Source: CAWJTN01 sp963845895
GTDB taxonomy: Bacteria > Patescibacteriota > Microgenomatia > UBA1406 > GWC2-37-13
Direction of reading: 5' to 3'
DNA: 64,000 nt
Assembly (NCBI GenBank): GCA_963845895.1
Contig: CAWJTN010000001.1
Location: forward strand, 434,001-498,000
In this document: one piece after another, positions 41,753 to 51,267 of the stretch
Layout of the letters: every line of letters starts with the position of its first letter
How positions within the stretch are numbered: the first letter of the stretch is position 1
The notes under the pieces: model-generated
What the model saw: only the letters and a program-made list of their open reading frames with translations
What the model was told of the DNA's origin: nothing
Database searches by the model: none
Program-made: the position numbers and the translations under genes

Positions 41753-42766
41753 ATGAAAAGATTAAAGATTGGGTTGAACGGTTTTGGAAGAATCGGCCGC
41801 TGTTTCACGCGGATTGCCTTAAAACGCGATTCTTTTGATTTGGTTGCCATAAATACCAGAAAAACTGAAAATAAAATGATCTCTTATCTTCTCAAATACG
41901 ATTCTGTTTACAGGAAATTTAACATGTCAGTTGACGAAGAAGCGGAGGGTATAAATGTTGGTGGAAAAAAAATATTTACAACGCTTAATGACGATCCTTC
42001 TGCAATCCCTTGGGAAAAATATGGAGTTGACGTAGTGATCGAAGCCACAGGCGCGTTCACAAAACAGGAAGACCTCAAAAAACATCTAAGAGGAAGCGTA
42101 AAAAAAGTAATATTAACGGCTCCGTCAAAAGATGACGAAACACCTCATATTGTTTTAGGAGTAAACGACAATACTTTTGATTTTCAAAGTTGTGACGTCT
42201 TATCAAACTGTTCCTGTACAACTAACTGCGCCTCTCCAATGTTTAAGGTACTGGATGATAACTTTAAAATTGTTTCTGGATTTTTAACAACAGATCACGC
42301 TTACACGCAAACTCAACCGTTACTGGATGACACGGGAAAGTCTCCTGATCGTTCTCGTGCGGCGGGTTTAAATATTGTACCGACAACTACAGGTGCGGCC
42401 AAAGCAGTGGTAAAGACTTTACCTCATCTTAAAGGAAAAATTGACGGAATGGCGATACGAGTTCCTGTGCCGACAGTTTCTTTTTCTGACATCTCTGCTG
42501 TTGTCGAAAAACAGACAACGGTTGACGAAGTAAATCAGGCATTTAAAACCGCTTCCGAAACAAATATGAAAAATATTTTAGCTTATGAAACTGAAGTTTT
42601 GGTTTCCTCCGACTTTATCGGATCTTCCTACTCTTGTATATTTGACGCCAACTATACAAAAGTCATCAATGGTAACTTTATAAAAATTTTCGGTTGGTAT
42701 GACAACGAATGGGGATACTCTACTCGACTCGTTGACTTAGTCGAAAGACTTTCCAATTATTTTTGA
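41753..42766 (+). CDS. gap: Glyceraldehyde-3-phosphate dehydrogenase, type I (337 aa)
   Basis: NAD-binding GLNGFGRIGRCF at the N-terminus, the catalytic SNCSCTTNCASP with the active Cys, and the C-terminal GWYDNEWGYSTRLVDL. Glycolysis. Start 41753 follows TAATAT by 7 nt; pgk follows 4 nt after the stop, giving a gap-pgk operon. Confidence 0.97.
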   Translation: MKRLKIGLNGFGRIGRCFTRIALKRDSFDLVAINTRKTENKMISYLLKYDSVYRKFNMSVDEEAEGINVGGKKIFTTLNDDPSAIPWEKYGVDVVIEATGAFTKQEDLKKHLRGSVKKVILTAPSKDDETPHIVLGVNDNTFDFQSCDVLSNCSCTTNCASPMFKVLDDNFKIVSGFLTTDHAYTQTQPLLDDTGKSPDRSRAAGLNIVPTTTGAAKAVVKTLPHLKGKIDGMAIRVPVPTVSFSDISAVVEKQTTVDEVNQAFKTASETNMKNILAYETEVLVSSDFIGSSYSCIFDANYTKVINGNFIKIFGWYDNEWGYSTRLVDLVERLSNYF

Positions 42767-42770
42767 TCTA

Positions 42771-43952
42771 ATGTCTAAAATAACTTACATTGACGAAACT
42801 GAAATAAAAAACAAAAAAGTTCTTCTTAGAGTTGATTTCAATGTTTCTTTAAATCCTGATTACAGTATTGCAGATGATGCTCGGATAAAACAAACACTCC
42901 CAACAATTAATTACCTCATCCAAAATCGCAATAAATTGATAATTGTTTCGCATTTAGACCGACCAAAAAGTCGTGATCCTAAACTTTCCTTAAAATCTGT
43001 TGTAGACGATTTAAAAAAATATTTACCGGACATTAAAATAACGTTAGTTGATGATTTCTTGTTATCAGTTAATAAAATTCTATTTGAAAAACAAACCGAA
43101 AAAGAAATTTTAGTTTTGGAAAATATCCGCTTTTATCCTCAAGAAGAAAGAAATGATCCAGAATTTTCCAAACAACTGGCAAACCTTGCGGATGTCTTTG
43201 TAAACGATGCTTTTGCGGTATCTAATCGCAGTCATGCCTCAATTGTTGGCATAGCAAAGATTATTCCTTCTTATGGAGGTTTATTGTTAAAAAAAGAAAT
43301 TGTAACAATCTCTGAAGCGATAGAAAATCCGCAGAAACCTTTTGTTGCAATAGTTGGCGGTGCAAAAATTTCTACAAAAATAGGGCTTATTAATAAACTG
43401 ACTGAAATAGCAGATGATTTAATTGTTGGCGGCGGGCTAGCAAATACTTTTTTGGCTGCTCAAGGTTTTTCGGTTGGAAAAAGCTTATGTGATAGAGAAA
43501 ATCTAGATAGCGTAAGGCGATTATTTTTTCTTGCAGCTGAAAAACATACTGTAATTCATCTACCTGTAGATGTAGTTGTAGGTTATCCGGACAAAAATGA
43601 AACAACTATAAAAACTGTCGAAGAAATCCCAAATGATATGCAAATTCTGGACGTCGGGCCTGTTACTCTTGCTAGATATGGTTCTTTGGTTGCAAAAGCA
43701 AAAACCATAGTTTGGAATGGACCGCTTGGATATATTGAGAATCCTTCTTTTAGACGAGGCACTGATTTTATATTTTATGCAGTCGCAGAAAATTCAGATG
43801 CAATTTCAATAGTGGGTGGCGGGGATACAATTGCTGCGATATCAAAGGAAGAATATATAGATAAGATTACTCACATTTCTACTGGCGGCGGCGCCATGCT
43901 GGAGTTCATCGAAAAAGGCACACTTCCTGGCATTGAAGTTCTTAAACATTAA
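42771..43952 (+). CDS. pgk: Phosphoglycerate kinase (393 aa)
   Basis: RVDFNVSL near the N-terminus, VSHLDRPKS, ENIRFYPQE, NDAFAVSNRSHAS and the C-terminal GGDTIAAI and STGGGAMLEFIE motifs identify it throughout. Makes ATP from 1,3-bisphosphoglycerate. Second gene of the gap-pgk operon; ends 4 bp inside the convergent ABC permease gene. Confidence 0.97.
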   Translation: MSKITYIDETEIKNKKVLLRVDFNVSLNPDYSIADDARIKQTLPTINYLIQNRNKLIIVSHLDRPKSRDPKLSLKSVVDDLKKYLPDIKITLVDDFLLSVNKILFEKQTEKEILVLENIRFYPQEERNDPEFSKQLANLADVFVNDAFAVSNRSHASIVGIAKIIPSYGGLLLKKEIVTISEAIENPQKPFVAIVGGAKISTKIGLINKLTEIADDLIVGGGLANTFLAAQGFSVGKSLCDRENLDSVRRLFFLAAEKHTVIHLPVDVVVGYPDKNETTIKTVEEIPNDMQILDVGPVTLARYGSLVAKAKTIVWNGPLGYIENPSFRRGTDFIFYAVAENSDAISIVGGGDTIAAISKEEYIDKITHISTGGGAMLEFIEKGTLPGIEVLKH

Positions 43953-45562
43953 AACTGATAATTCTTTGAGGATTTAACTGCAAGAAAAAATAACATTCCA
44001 ATCAATGTTACTCCTATTAAAACAAGAAGGAAAAAAACGTTAATGAATGAAATATTCTGTTTTAAGTATGTATAGAAAATGTAGTTTGAAAAAGTCACAA
44101 ATGCCATTGAAATAAATAACGTTACTATTCCCATTGCGCTTGTTGAAAGTTTTTCCGGATCGTCTCCTTCCTCAAAATTTGGATCAACAAATCCTAAAAG
44201 TGTGTTTATCAAAGACAGTATAACTATTGCCAGAGAACTGAATAATATAAGAGTCAACTTATCTATTCCAGGTGTAGGTAAAATTAACCAAAGTAAGATA
44301 GATAATAAAATAAAAGGCAGACTTCCTATCAATCCAAACAATATTTTAGACTTTAGAATCTTTATCAGCTTTAATGGTAGTGAAAATATATACCAAGAAT
44401 TAGGGCCCTCTCTTGCCATTAAAGGATAGATCAATCTCATCAAAAAAGCTGTAGCGAAAAACATGAGCCAAGCCGATGAAAAAACTATCATCTCTTTATT
44501 CCAGATTGACTCTGAAATTTTAAAACTGAAAATAAGTATTGAAAGGAATAGAAAAAAGAAAAAGACAATTGAAATAAGAAAAAATGAATAACCAATCTCT
44601 GAAGGGACTCTAAAAATAGAGTACAAATCTTTTAAAAATAAAGGATATCTTAAGAAGTTGTTATTGATAAAGTCTTTTTTAATATTAATTTTTTTATAAG
44701 GCTGAGAATAGGAAAATCTTAAAAGTTCAGTTAATTTTTTATTTTGGAATAGTAAAGATATTGCCATAACAACTAATGTAAAAACGAGAGGATATAAAGA
44801 AGAAACATTGAATCCATAGACTAGTGTTTGGACTAACCAGTAAGACGGAATTAATTTATTAGATAATGGAAGATTATTATAGATGGAAAAGAACTCATTA
44901 GATTGGGCACTATAAAGATTTTCTAGCTGGGATGGAAAAATTATCTTTAGCAAAACAGTCATTACTAAAAAAAGGAGAGTCAAAGTAATGATGCTTGCGA
45001 AATAAACTTTATCTCTTCCCAGGTGTCCTACAAAGTAACTTACTATTCCGGCTAAACTATTTATTAAAAGAATGACAATGAGTAGTATATATAAAAATTT
45101 AAGAAACATTACAAATGAAAAAGTTCCAAAAAAGACAAGTGAAAATGCAAAAATTACAGGAAAAAAAATAATTCCTAATAAGAATATATTTGCTATGGAA
45201 GATTTTAAAAAAAGCCAGATAGTCAAAAAGTAACTTTTTATAGGAAGAGTTAACAGATAGGCCACTTGCCTATTTGAAGAATTTAATACTGCAGAGATTG
45301 AAACAGTAGCTGAAACGAATGCGAACCAACTAAGTATAATTATTGCTGCATGAACTAAATAAACAGCCGTAAGAACTCCATAATCTTGATAAGCTTTTAA
45401 AGGTTGAAAGAAAGATTTTGTGAAAAAGAAAAGAATGATTGAAGTACCAAAAAAAATACCAAAAAAAGCTAGAGCAACAAAAAGTTTGCTGAGAGTTCGG
45501 GACTTAAACCAGTAACGAACCGCTAAAGAATCATAATGAATAAGGGTGAGAATTTCTTTCAT
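43949..45562 (-). CDS. Large ABC-2-type permease (537 aa)
   Basis: About twelve to fourteen hydrophobic helices in two halves; resembles the large permeases found beside CcmA/NatA-type ATPases. No conserved substrate motif. Its start overlaps the ATPase stop (ATGA), so the two form one transporter. Substrate unknown. Confidence 0.8.
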   Translation of the reverse strand: MKEILTLIHYDSLAVRYWFKSRTLSKLFVALAFFGIFFGTSIILFFFTKSFFQPLKAYQDYGVLTAVYLVHAAIIILSWFAFVSATVSISAVLNSSNRQVAYLLTLPIKSYFLTIWLFLKSSIANIFLLGIIFFPVIFAFSLVFFGTFSFVMFLKFLYILLIVILLINSLAGIVSYFVGHLGRDKVYFASIITLTLLFLVMTVLLKIIFPSQLENLYSAQSNEFFSIYNNLPLSNKLIPSYWLVQTLVYGFNVSSLYPLVFTLVVMAISLLFQNKKLTELLRFSYSQPYKKINIKKDFINNNFLRYPLFLKDLYSIFRVPSEIGYSFFLISIVFFFFLFLSILIFSFKISESIWNKEMIVFSSAWLMFFATAFLMRLIYPLMAREGPNSWYIFSLPLKLIKILKSKILFGLIGSLPFILLSILLWLILPTPGIDKLTLILFSSLAIVILSLINTLLGFVDPNFEEGDDPEKLSTSAMGIVTLFISMAFVTFSNYIFYTYLKQNISFINVFFLLVLIGVTLIGMLFFLAVKSSKNYQF

Positions 45563-46269
45563 TCTGTCAACTGATAAACTTTATCGAGTGAAACTCCTGC
45601 TACAATTTTTTCCTCCTTTATAATTTGTCCCCTATCCATAAGTGCGACATAAGTAGCATAATCCTGTGCAAAAGACAAAATATGAGTGACGAAAAATACT
45701 GTTCTTCCATCCTTTACAAATTTTTTCAGTTGCTCACCAAGGATTTTAATGCTGGATGGATCCAAACCTACAATTGGTTCATCGATAATAAGAAGTTTTG
45801 GGTTAGAAATAATTGCTGCTAAAAATGCCAGTTTTTGTCTGTTTCCCCTAGAATATTCTGCCATTGGCTGATAGATAATATCGCCTAAAGGAAAAATATT
45901 TTTTAGTTCATTTATTTTTTTATCCAGATGATTTTTTGCTAAACCTCTTAAAGTACCAGTTAAATATAAAAATTCTAATCCTGTCAAATATTCATAGACT
46001 GTTGGGTTGTCTGAAATATAGCCAAACATTTCCTTTGTTTTTTCTGGTTCTTTTTCAATATCACTGCCAAAAATGGAAAAGTTTCCCTCAGTCTGTTTTA
46101 GGAGTCCAACTAATAGTTTAATTAGAGTGGTTTTTCCTGCCCCATTTGGACCAATCAAAGCAAAAATTTCGCCCTTTGGAACACAAATATTAACATTTGA
46201 CACTGCCTTAAAATCCCCGAATTTTTTAGTAAGATTTTTTACCTCAATCGCACAACTTTCCTCTTTCAT
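45559..46269 (-). CDS. ABC-2-type transporter ATPase (236 aa)
   Basis: Walker A GPNGAGKTTLIK, signature YSRGNRQKLAF (non-canonical), Walker B LLIIDEPIVGLDP and switch His FVTHIL. Belongs to the CcmA/NatA group and drives the permease downstream. It begins 13 nt after the end of the P-type ATPase gene on the same strand and may be co-transcribed with it. Confidence 0.92.
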   Translation of the reverse strand: MKEESCAIEVKNLTKKFGDFKAVSNVNICVPKGEIFALIGPNGAGKTTLIKLLVGLLKQTEGNFSIFGSDIEKEPEKTKEMFGYISDNPTVYEYLTGLEFLYLTGTLRGLAKNHLDKKINELKNIFPLGDIIYQPMAEYSRGNRQKLAFLAAIISNPKLLIIDEPIVGLDPSSIKILGEQLKKFVKDGRTVFFVTHILSFAQDYATYVALMDRGQIIKEEKIVAGVSLDKVYQLTE

Positions 46270-46282
46270 AGAATCATTTTCA

Positions 46283-48718
46283 TTATAACAAACTTCGATA
46301 AAACCACAATTTCATTATCTCAACCAAAGTAAAATATCCGATGACAACCAAGGTCAGGAATATCCAATAAAGAAACGGTAGAGGAGTGAATTGGAAAAAG
46401 CTGCCGAAGAAACTATAGGAGATGAAGATTCCGGCAAAAACCCCAGCTAAAACAGAAAGAAATAAATATTTAGAGGGTTTGCTTAAAAAGAAAGGAACTT
46501 TTTTAGTTCTAAAAGCAAAGATAATTAACGATTGTGTAACTATCGATTCAACAAACCAACCGGTTCTAAAAAATGGCGGAGTCGATCTAAATATAAATAT
46601 AAGAGTTATGAAAGTTATGAAATCAAAAAGCGAGCTCGCTGGTCCAAAAATAATCATAAATCTTTTTATAAAATTCGTATCCCACTTCTGGGGTTTATCT
46701 GTATCTTCTACATCTACATTATCAGTCGGTATCGTAACTTGGGATAGATCATAGATGAAATTATTAAGTAATATCTGTGTCGGAAGCATTGGAAGAAAAG
46801 GGAGAAAAAGAGAACTAATGCTTACAGATAACATATTACCGAAATTAGAACCCATTCCAATAAAAATATATTTTAAGGTATTCACAAAAGTTTTTCTTCC
46901 TTCCACAATTCCATAAGATAATACCTTCAAAGATTTTTTAAGAAGAATTATGTCTGCTGCATCTTTGGCTACATCAACAGCATTGTCTACAGATATCCCA
47001 ATATCTGCAGCCTTAAGAGATGTCGCATCATTCACTCCATCTCCAAGATATCCAACAACAAATCCGGCTTTTCTTAAAACACTAATGATCCTATGTTTAT
47101 TATCAGGGCTAAGTCTAGCAAAAATATTTCCTTTACTAACAAGTCTTAATAATGCATCGTCGCTTAAATTACTTAGTTCCTTTCCAATGAAAACATCTTT
47201 GATGGGAATATTTAACTCCTGACAAATTTTTTTTGTAACAAGTTCATTGTCGCCTGTCAAAATTTTCAAATCTACTCCTTTTTTAGTCAAATTCTGAAGA
47301 ATCTCTTTTACCTCTTTTTTTGGTGGATCTAAAAAAGCAGTTAGGCCTAAAAATATTAAATGTTTTTCCTCATCTTTTTCAAATATTTTTTTATGTTTGT
47401 CGACGTTTTTATAACCAACAGCTAAAACTCGAAATCCTTCACTACTTAACTGTTCATATCTTTTGTTAATCTTTTTTTTTATCGTCTGATCCAACTTTAT
47501 AACTTTATTTTCATCTTCATAAAAATCACAGAGCTCAAAAATATTTTGAGGAGCCCCTTTTGAGATTAAAATACGTTTATCTTTACTTTCTATAACCACA
47601 GATAAACTTTTTCTCTCAAAATCAAAAGGAATCTCATCGATTTTTTCAAAACCGCTATATGAAACCTCTTTATGTTTTAAGACTGCTTCATCTAAGGGAT
47701 TTTTTAGATTAGACTGGAAAAAACTATTAAGATATACAAAATGTAAAACCTTCAGATCTTCTTTTTCTTGAAAATTTTCGTAACGCTCAAGTTCTATTTT
47801 ATTTTCCGTGATAGTTCCAGTTTTATCAGTGCATAAAATGTCCATGCTGCCTAAATTTTGAATCGATGGCAGATGCTTTACAATAACTCCTTGGGATACC
47901 AATCTTGAAGCTCCTTTTGCCAGATTTACCGTAACAATCATGGGTAACAGTTCAGGCGTAAGACCAACAGCTAAAGCCAAAGCAAAAAGAAGAGACTGGA
48001 AGATTTCATGTTTAAAAAAAACATTGGCTAAGAATATAAAGAAAACCAAAACTAAAGTGACTTTTAAGACTAAAATTCCGAAATTTTTTATACCTTTTTC
48101 AAAATCTGTTTCTGGTCTTTGTACAGAAAGTTTTTCTGCTATTTTTCCAAACTCTGTTTCTTTTCCTATTTTTAAAACTTCTCCAGTTGCTTCTCCGTTG
48201 ACAATGGTAGTTCCCATTAAAAGGCTGTCATTGTTTTTTTTCTCGACAGGAAAAGACTCACCCGTTAAAGAAGACTCATCAACGTGCAGGTCTTTAAAAT
48301 AAAGGATTTTAATATCCGCAGAAACCATGTCCCCTGCTGATAAAAATACGATGTCGCCAACCGTAATATGTGAAGCTAGAATCTCCTTTTTTTCTCCATC
48401 TCTTAATACTTCTGTTTTGATAGCCACTTTTTTTTTCAATTCCTCTACGGCTTTTTCCGATTGATATTCACGGTAGAAATCAATGATTACACTAACAACA
48501 ATTATGGAAAATATGATGAGAAAATCGACTACTTCGCCTGTCACGGCCGATAAGAAAGAGGCAAAAAGCAAAATAAGAATTAACGGGTTAGCAAACTTAG
48601 CTAATAAATTCAAAATTTCGCTTCTTTTTTTTGAAGTCACTAGAACATTTAAACCGTATTTTTTTAGCCTCAATTTTGCTTCATGAGAAGTGAGACCTTG
48701 AGAAGTCACCTGTTCCAT
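46283..48718 (-). CDS. mgtA: MgtA-like P-type ATPase (probable Mg2+ importer) (811 aa)
   Basis: P3B-type ATPase features: TGESFPVEK actuator loop, the phosphorylated Asp in CTDKTGTITENK, GDGVNDATSLKAADIGISVD, and the helix-4 LTPELLPMIV typical of MgtA/MgtB. Shorter than E. coli MgtA (898) because the N-terminal tail is reduced. Probably imports Mg2+. TATAAT lies 6 nt before the ATG; no leader long enough for an Mg2+ riboswitch exists. Confidence 0.92.
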   Translation of the reverse strand: MEQVTSQGLTSHEAKLRLKKYGLNVLVTSKKRSEILNLLAKFANPLILILLFASFLSAVTGEVVDFLIIFSIIVVSVIIDFYREYQSEKAVEELKKKVAIKTEVLRDGEKKEILASHITVGDIVFLSAGDMVSADIKILYFKDLHVDESSLTGESFPVEKKNNDSLLMGTTIVNGEATGEVLKIGKETEFGKIAEKLSVQRPETDFEKGIKNFGILVLKVTLVLVFFIFLANVFFKHEIFQSLLFALALAVGLTPELLPMIVTVNLAKGASRLVSQGVIVKHLPSIQNLGSMDILCTDKTGTITENKIELERYENFQEKEDLKVLHFVYLNSFFQSNLKNPLDEAVLKHKEVSYSGFEKIDEIPFDFERKSLSVVIESKDKRILISKGAPQNIFELCDFYEDENKVIKLDQTIKKKINKRYEQLSSEGFRVLAVGYKNVDKHKKIFEKDEEKHLIFLGLTAFLDPPKKEVKEILQNLTKKGVDLKILTGDNELVTKKICQELNIPIKDVFIGKELSNLSDDALLRLVSKGNIFARLSPDNKHRIISVLRKAGFVVGYLGDGVNDATSLKAADIGISVDNAVDVAKDAADIILLKKSLKVLSYGIVEGRKTFVNTLKYIFIGMGSNFGNMLSVSISSLFLPFLPMLPTQILLNNFIYDLSQVTIPTDNVDVEDTDKPQKWDTNFIKRFMIIFGPASSLFDFITFITLIFIFRSTPPFFRTGWFVESIVTQSLIIFAFRTKKVPFFLSKPSKYLFLSVLAGVFAGIFISYSFFGSFFQFTPLPFLYWIFLTLVVIGYFTLVEIMKLWFYRSLL

Positions 48719-48732
48719 AAAATGATTATACG

Positions 48733-49191
48733 TTATTTAGGTATTTCTATAACTTTATCAACAGGTCTGGGAGACGAAACAACAACTATGTCTTTACTTT
48801 TCTCAATCGATGGTAAATCGCTTGTCCCCACGATTTGATTTCCATCGATCCAGATTAAATTTAAATTCATCAAAGTATTTTTATTCCAAAACTCTCTATA
48901 TTGCTTGTCAGGAAATAAAAAAATCATTCCGTCCACACCATCCAGTTTTCTAAAAAACATTAACCCTTTTTCCCACTTATCAGGAGTGTCAGCCACTAAT
49001 AGTTTGTAGCTTGTCCTGAGCGAAGTCGAAGGATTTTTAGACTGTAGTTGATAGTTAATAATTTTAAAATCTTTATATTGTGAAGTTAACTGTGCATTTT
49101 TAAAAATATAAATTAAAACAGTCCCTACGATTATAAATAGTAAAACCAAAATAAACTTAGAGTTTTTAGATTTAAGATTTAGATTTGACAT
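48733..49191 (-). CDS. DUF192 protein with a repeat-derived insert (152 aa)
   Basis: Membrane helix at residues about 13-30, then a DUF192 domain (VADTPDKWEKGLMFFRKLDGVDGMIFLFP, FWNKNTLMNLNLIWIDG). Function unknown; the family is often secreted. NPSTSLRTS, just before the domain, is encoded by the CCTGAGCGAAGTCGAAGGA repeat, and the first 13 residues by an AAATCTAAA-type low-complexity repeat. Confidence 0.85.
   Translation of the reverse strand: MSNLNLKSKNSKFILVLLFIIVGTVLIYIFKNAQLTSQYKDFKIINYQLQSKNPSTSLRTSYKLLVADTPDKWEKGLMFFRKLDGVDGMIFLFPDKQYREFWNKNTLMNLNLIWIDGNQIVGTSDLPSIEKSKDIVVVSSPRPVDKVIEIPK
49011..49037. repeat. CCTGAGCGAAGTCGAAGGA repeat, copy in the DUF192 gene
   Basis: TTGTCCTGAGCGAAGTCGAA then GGATTT; identical over about 26 bases to the copy at 49830, but read in another frame (NPSTSLRTS here). 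Confidence 0.9.
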
Positions 49192-49216
49192 TTAACATTT
49201 GAAATTTAACATTAAA

Positions 49217-50062
49217 TTATGCAAGGAATGAGTTCTTCATCACTATCTGCGTAATTTCTCTAAACCTTGAAGGGACAATTTCTGTCAAAAACTTCATTCT
49301 TTCTGCTTCTTCTTTTATTTTACCTACCTCTTGCCATAGAGCTCTTCCTGCTAAAAAACCACTAGCTCCTGAAATCATAGCGTTTTTTAACTGAACTTTG
49401 AAAATTTCAAAGTTTTCACCTCTTGTAAGCAAAATCCAGGGAGTCTTACCGACCAAAAAGGTTATCTTTTTACATGATTCCTCATCGCATGGGTACTCCA
49501 ATTTAAAAACATCAGGAATTAATTTACTGTCAACGAATTTTCTCACAGACTCAATGACTATATTTGTTTTTTGAAGAATTGAATCGTCGTTATGATAAGT
49601 TACTATCTCTAAAAAAAATGGAATTGATTTTGATTGGCATTCATTTAGAACCTTTTCTACAGTCTTCATCTGTGCTTCTGAAGATCTGTCGTAAGGATTA
49701 AAATATATGAGAAGCTTTATGCCGGATGCTCCGAGTTCTTTTAATTTGTCGACCGAATACTCTATCTCTATCAATCTTTCTCCGCTAGAATCTCTATAAC
49801 CGCTTTTTTCTATACATAAAAGATATGGCTTGTCCTGAGCGAAGTCGAAGGATTTATAGGCAGGTAGACCGTATTCTGGATCTATTAGTATTCCACTAAA
49901 TTGATCTTTTAGAACGTCTATTATTTGTGATTTAAGATTAATAATTTGGTCATCAGTGACTGAAAAAGGATTTAGCGGATTTAAAATCTTTTTTAAACTC
50001 TCCCTATGATCTAAAGCGAGCATCAAAAATCTACCGTTATTGGTAAATTGGTCTACGTACAT
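49217..50062 (-). CDS. LacD/DUF2090-like class I aldolase (281 aa)
   Basis: TIM-barrel protein with LMLALDHRESLKK at the first strand, GIKLLIYFNPYD (possible Schiff-base Lys) and DVFKLEYP, resembling tagatose-1,6-bisphosphate aldolases and the DUF2090 domain of IolC-type proteins. Likely cleaves a ketose bisphosphate or a related sugar phosphate. SFDFAQDKP (residues about 70-78) is encoded by the CCTGAGC repeat and lies in a surface loop. TACACT lies 9 nt before the ATG. Confidence 0.75.
   Translation of the reverse strand: MYVDQFTNNGRFLMLALDHRESLKKILNPLNPFSVTDDQIINLKSQIIDVLKDQFSGILIDPEYGLPAYKSFDFAQDKPYLLCIEKSGYRDSSGERLIEIEYSVDKLKELGASGIKLLIYFNPYDRSSEAQMKTVEKVLNECQSKSIPFFLEIVTYHNDDSILQKTNIVIESVRKFVDSKLIPDVFKLEYPCDEESCKKITFLVGKTPWILLTRGENFEIFKVQLKNAMISGASGFLAGRALWQEVGKIKEEAERMKFLTEIVPSRFREITQIVMKNSFLA
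49830..49856. repeat. CCTGAGCGAAGTCGAAGGA repeat, copy in the aldolase gene
   Basis: Same core as at 49011, read here as SFDFAQDKP. The two host genes are adjacent on the same strand. Confidence 0.9.
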
Positions 50063-50098
50063 TTAATTATTAGTGTAGCATAAAGTAAAATAAACTCT

Positions 50099-50947
50099 AT
50101 GCCAGGATCGAATTTATTAAAAACCGTAAGGAAATTTATTGATGCCAATACTCCCCAAATATCCTTAGATCAGTCTTTTGTTATCAATCAATCCGTAATT
50201 GACAAAATAATAGAGACAGCAAAAATAGTTTCTAACGATAGAGTTTTGGAAGTCGGGCCAGGGCTTGGTTTCATTACAAATGAGCTAGCTAAAAAAGCGA
50301 AAGAAGTAATCGCCATCGAAATCGACGAAAGATTCAAACCATATTTAAATAAGCTGCCCTCAAATGTGAATATAATTTACGGCAATGCTTATAAACTTTT
50401 AAATGATCAGGAATTCAGAAATAAAATAATGCCAATAACTAAATCTGTATCGAATATTCCCTATAGCCAAGCACAAAATATGCTTCATAACTACGCCAGT
50501 GAAAAATGGTATAAAGGAGATTTTATTTGGCTTGCTCCGGCGTCTTTAGCTAGTAAAATAAATAAAGAAGCTATTTTAGGAGCTTATTTTAAAGCACAGG
50601 TAATCCAAATGGTTTCAAAGTCGGCTTTTTATCCGGAACCAAAAACAAGTTCTGCCATTATTCGATTCAAACGGATTCTTAATCTTTTAGAAACCGGTGA
50701 TTTTGAAATTTATTTTAGAAGATGGCTCTATGAACATGAAAATTTTAAAGTAAAAAATGCCATTCGCGAGGGAATAATTAATGCCGCCAAAGATTTAAAA
50801 GGAGCAAAGGTGACAAAAAATCAGGCAAGAGAACTCATTAAGAAATTAGAGATTCCATCAGAAGAACTGGAAAAATTAACAAATAATATTAAACCAAAAT
50901 ACTACTTTGAAGTTCCAAAAAAACTCCAGAGTTGGTTTAAATTATAG
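50099..50947 (+). CDS. rsmA: KsgA/Erm-type rRNA adenine dimethyltransferase, divergent (282 aa)
   Basis: SAM-binding motif LEVGPGLGFITNELAKK, motif II AIEIDERF and catalytic motif IV SNIPYSQ identify the RsmA/Erm superfamily; the N-terminal LDQSFVINQSVIDKII is typical. It should dimethylate adenines of 16S rRNA helix 45 (RsmA). The middle part (APASLASKINKEAILGAYFKAQVIQM) departs from the usual QKEVAxR block, so Erm-like 23S activity cannot be excluded. Overlaps nothing; the tRNA remnant starts 1 nt after the stop. Confidence 0.82.
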   Translation: MPGSNLLKTVRKFIDANTPQISLDQSFVINQSVIDKIIETAKIVSNDRVLEVGPGLGFITNELAKKAKEVIAIEIDERFKPYLNKLPSNVNIIYGNAYKLLNDQEFRNKIMPITKSVSNIPYSQAQNMLHNYASEKWYKGDFIWLAPASLASKINKEAILGAYFKAQVIQMVSKSAFYPEPKTSSAIIRFKRILNLLETGDFEIYFRRWLYEHENFKVKNAIREGIINAAKDLKGAKVTKNQARELIKKLEIPSEELEKLTNNIKPKYYFEVPKKLQSWFKL

Positions 50948-51015
50948 TCGGAGAGGCGGGACTTGAACCCGCGACCTCACGCTCCCATCCCGAGTACTCG
51001 GGACTGGCCATCTGA
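50948..51015 (-). pseudogene. tRNA-Pro remnant disrupted by a 16-bp palindrome
   Basis: The minus strand keeps the D-loop region TTCAGATGGCCAG, the 3' anticodon half TGGGAGCGTGA, the T arm GCGGGTTCAAGTCCCGC and the 3' acceptor CTCTCCGA, but the 5' acceptor strand is missing and the 5' anticodon half is replaced by a perfect palindrome (TCCCGAGT and complement, 50988-51003). The D region and anticodon side match the intact tRNA-Pro upstream, whereas the T and acceptor stems differ. Confidence 0.8.
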
Positions 51016-51017
51016 AA

Positions 51018-51263
51018 TTATAAACTTGAAATTAATTTTTCGTAAAAGTTTCTGTTCTTTTGTTTTTTTAAAAAATTTTCTCTTTTAATTGCTTCTTTTT
51101 TACTATTAAATTTCTCACTATAAACTAATTTCCAAGGAATACCACGTCTGGTCCATGTACTTAAACCCATATTGTGAAATCTTAACCTTCTTTGTAAATC
51201 ACTAGTGAAGCCAGTATAAAAGCTTTTAGTTTTTTGACTCTGAAGAATATAAACCGTAAACAT
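51018..51263 (-). CDS. GIY-YIG nuclease domain protein (81 aa)
   Basis: FTVYILQSQKTKSFYTGFT is the GIY-YIG strand pair, with the catalytic Arg in LQRRLRFHN and Glu in KREN. The C-terminus matches single-domain URI proteins. The ATG is 4 nt after the 3' end of tRNA-Pro, so the mRNA is probably freed by tRNA 3' processing. A frame extending upstream through the tRNA is not real. Its stop abuts a broken tRNA-Pro copy. Confidence 0.88.
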   Translation of the reverse strand: MFTVYILQSQKTKSFYTGFTSDLQRRLRFHNMGLSTWTRRGIPWKLVYSEKFNSKKEAIKRENFLKKQKNRNFYEKLISSL

Positions 51264-51267
51264 TAAG

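Noticed and set aside
46283..48718. Mg2+ riboswitch before the MgtA-type gene
   Set aside because: TATAAT lies 6 nt before the start, leaving no leader for a riboswitch.
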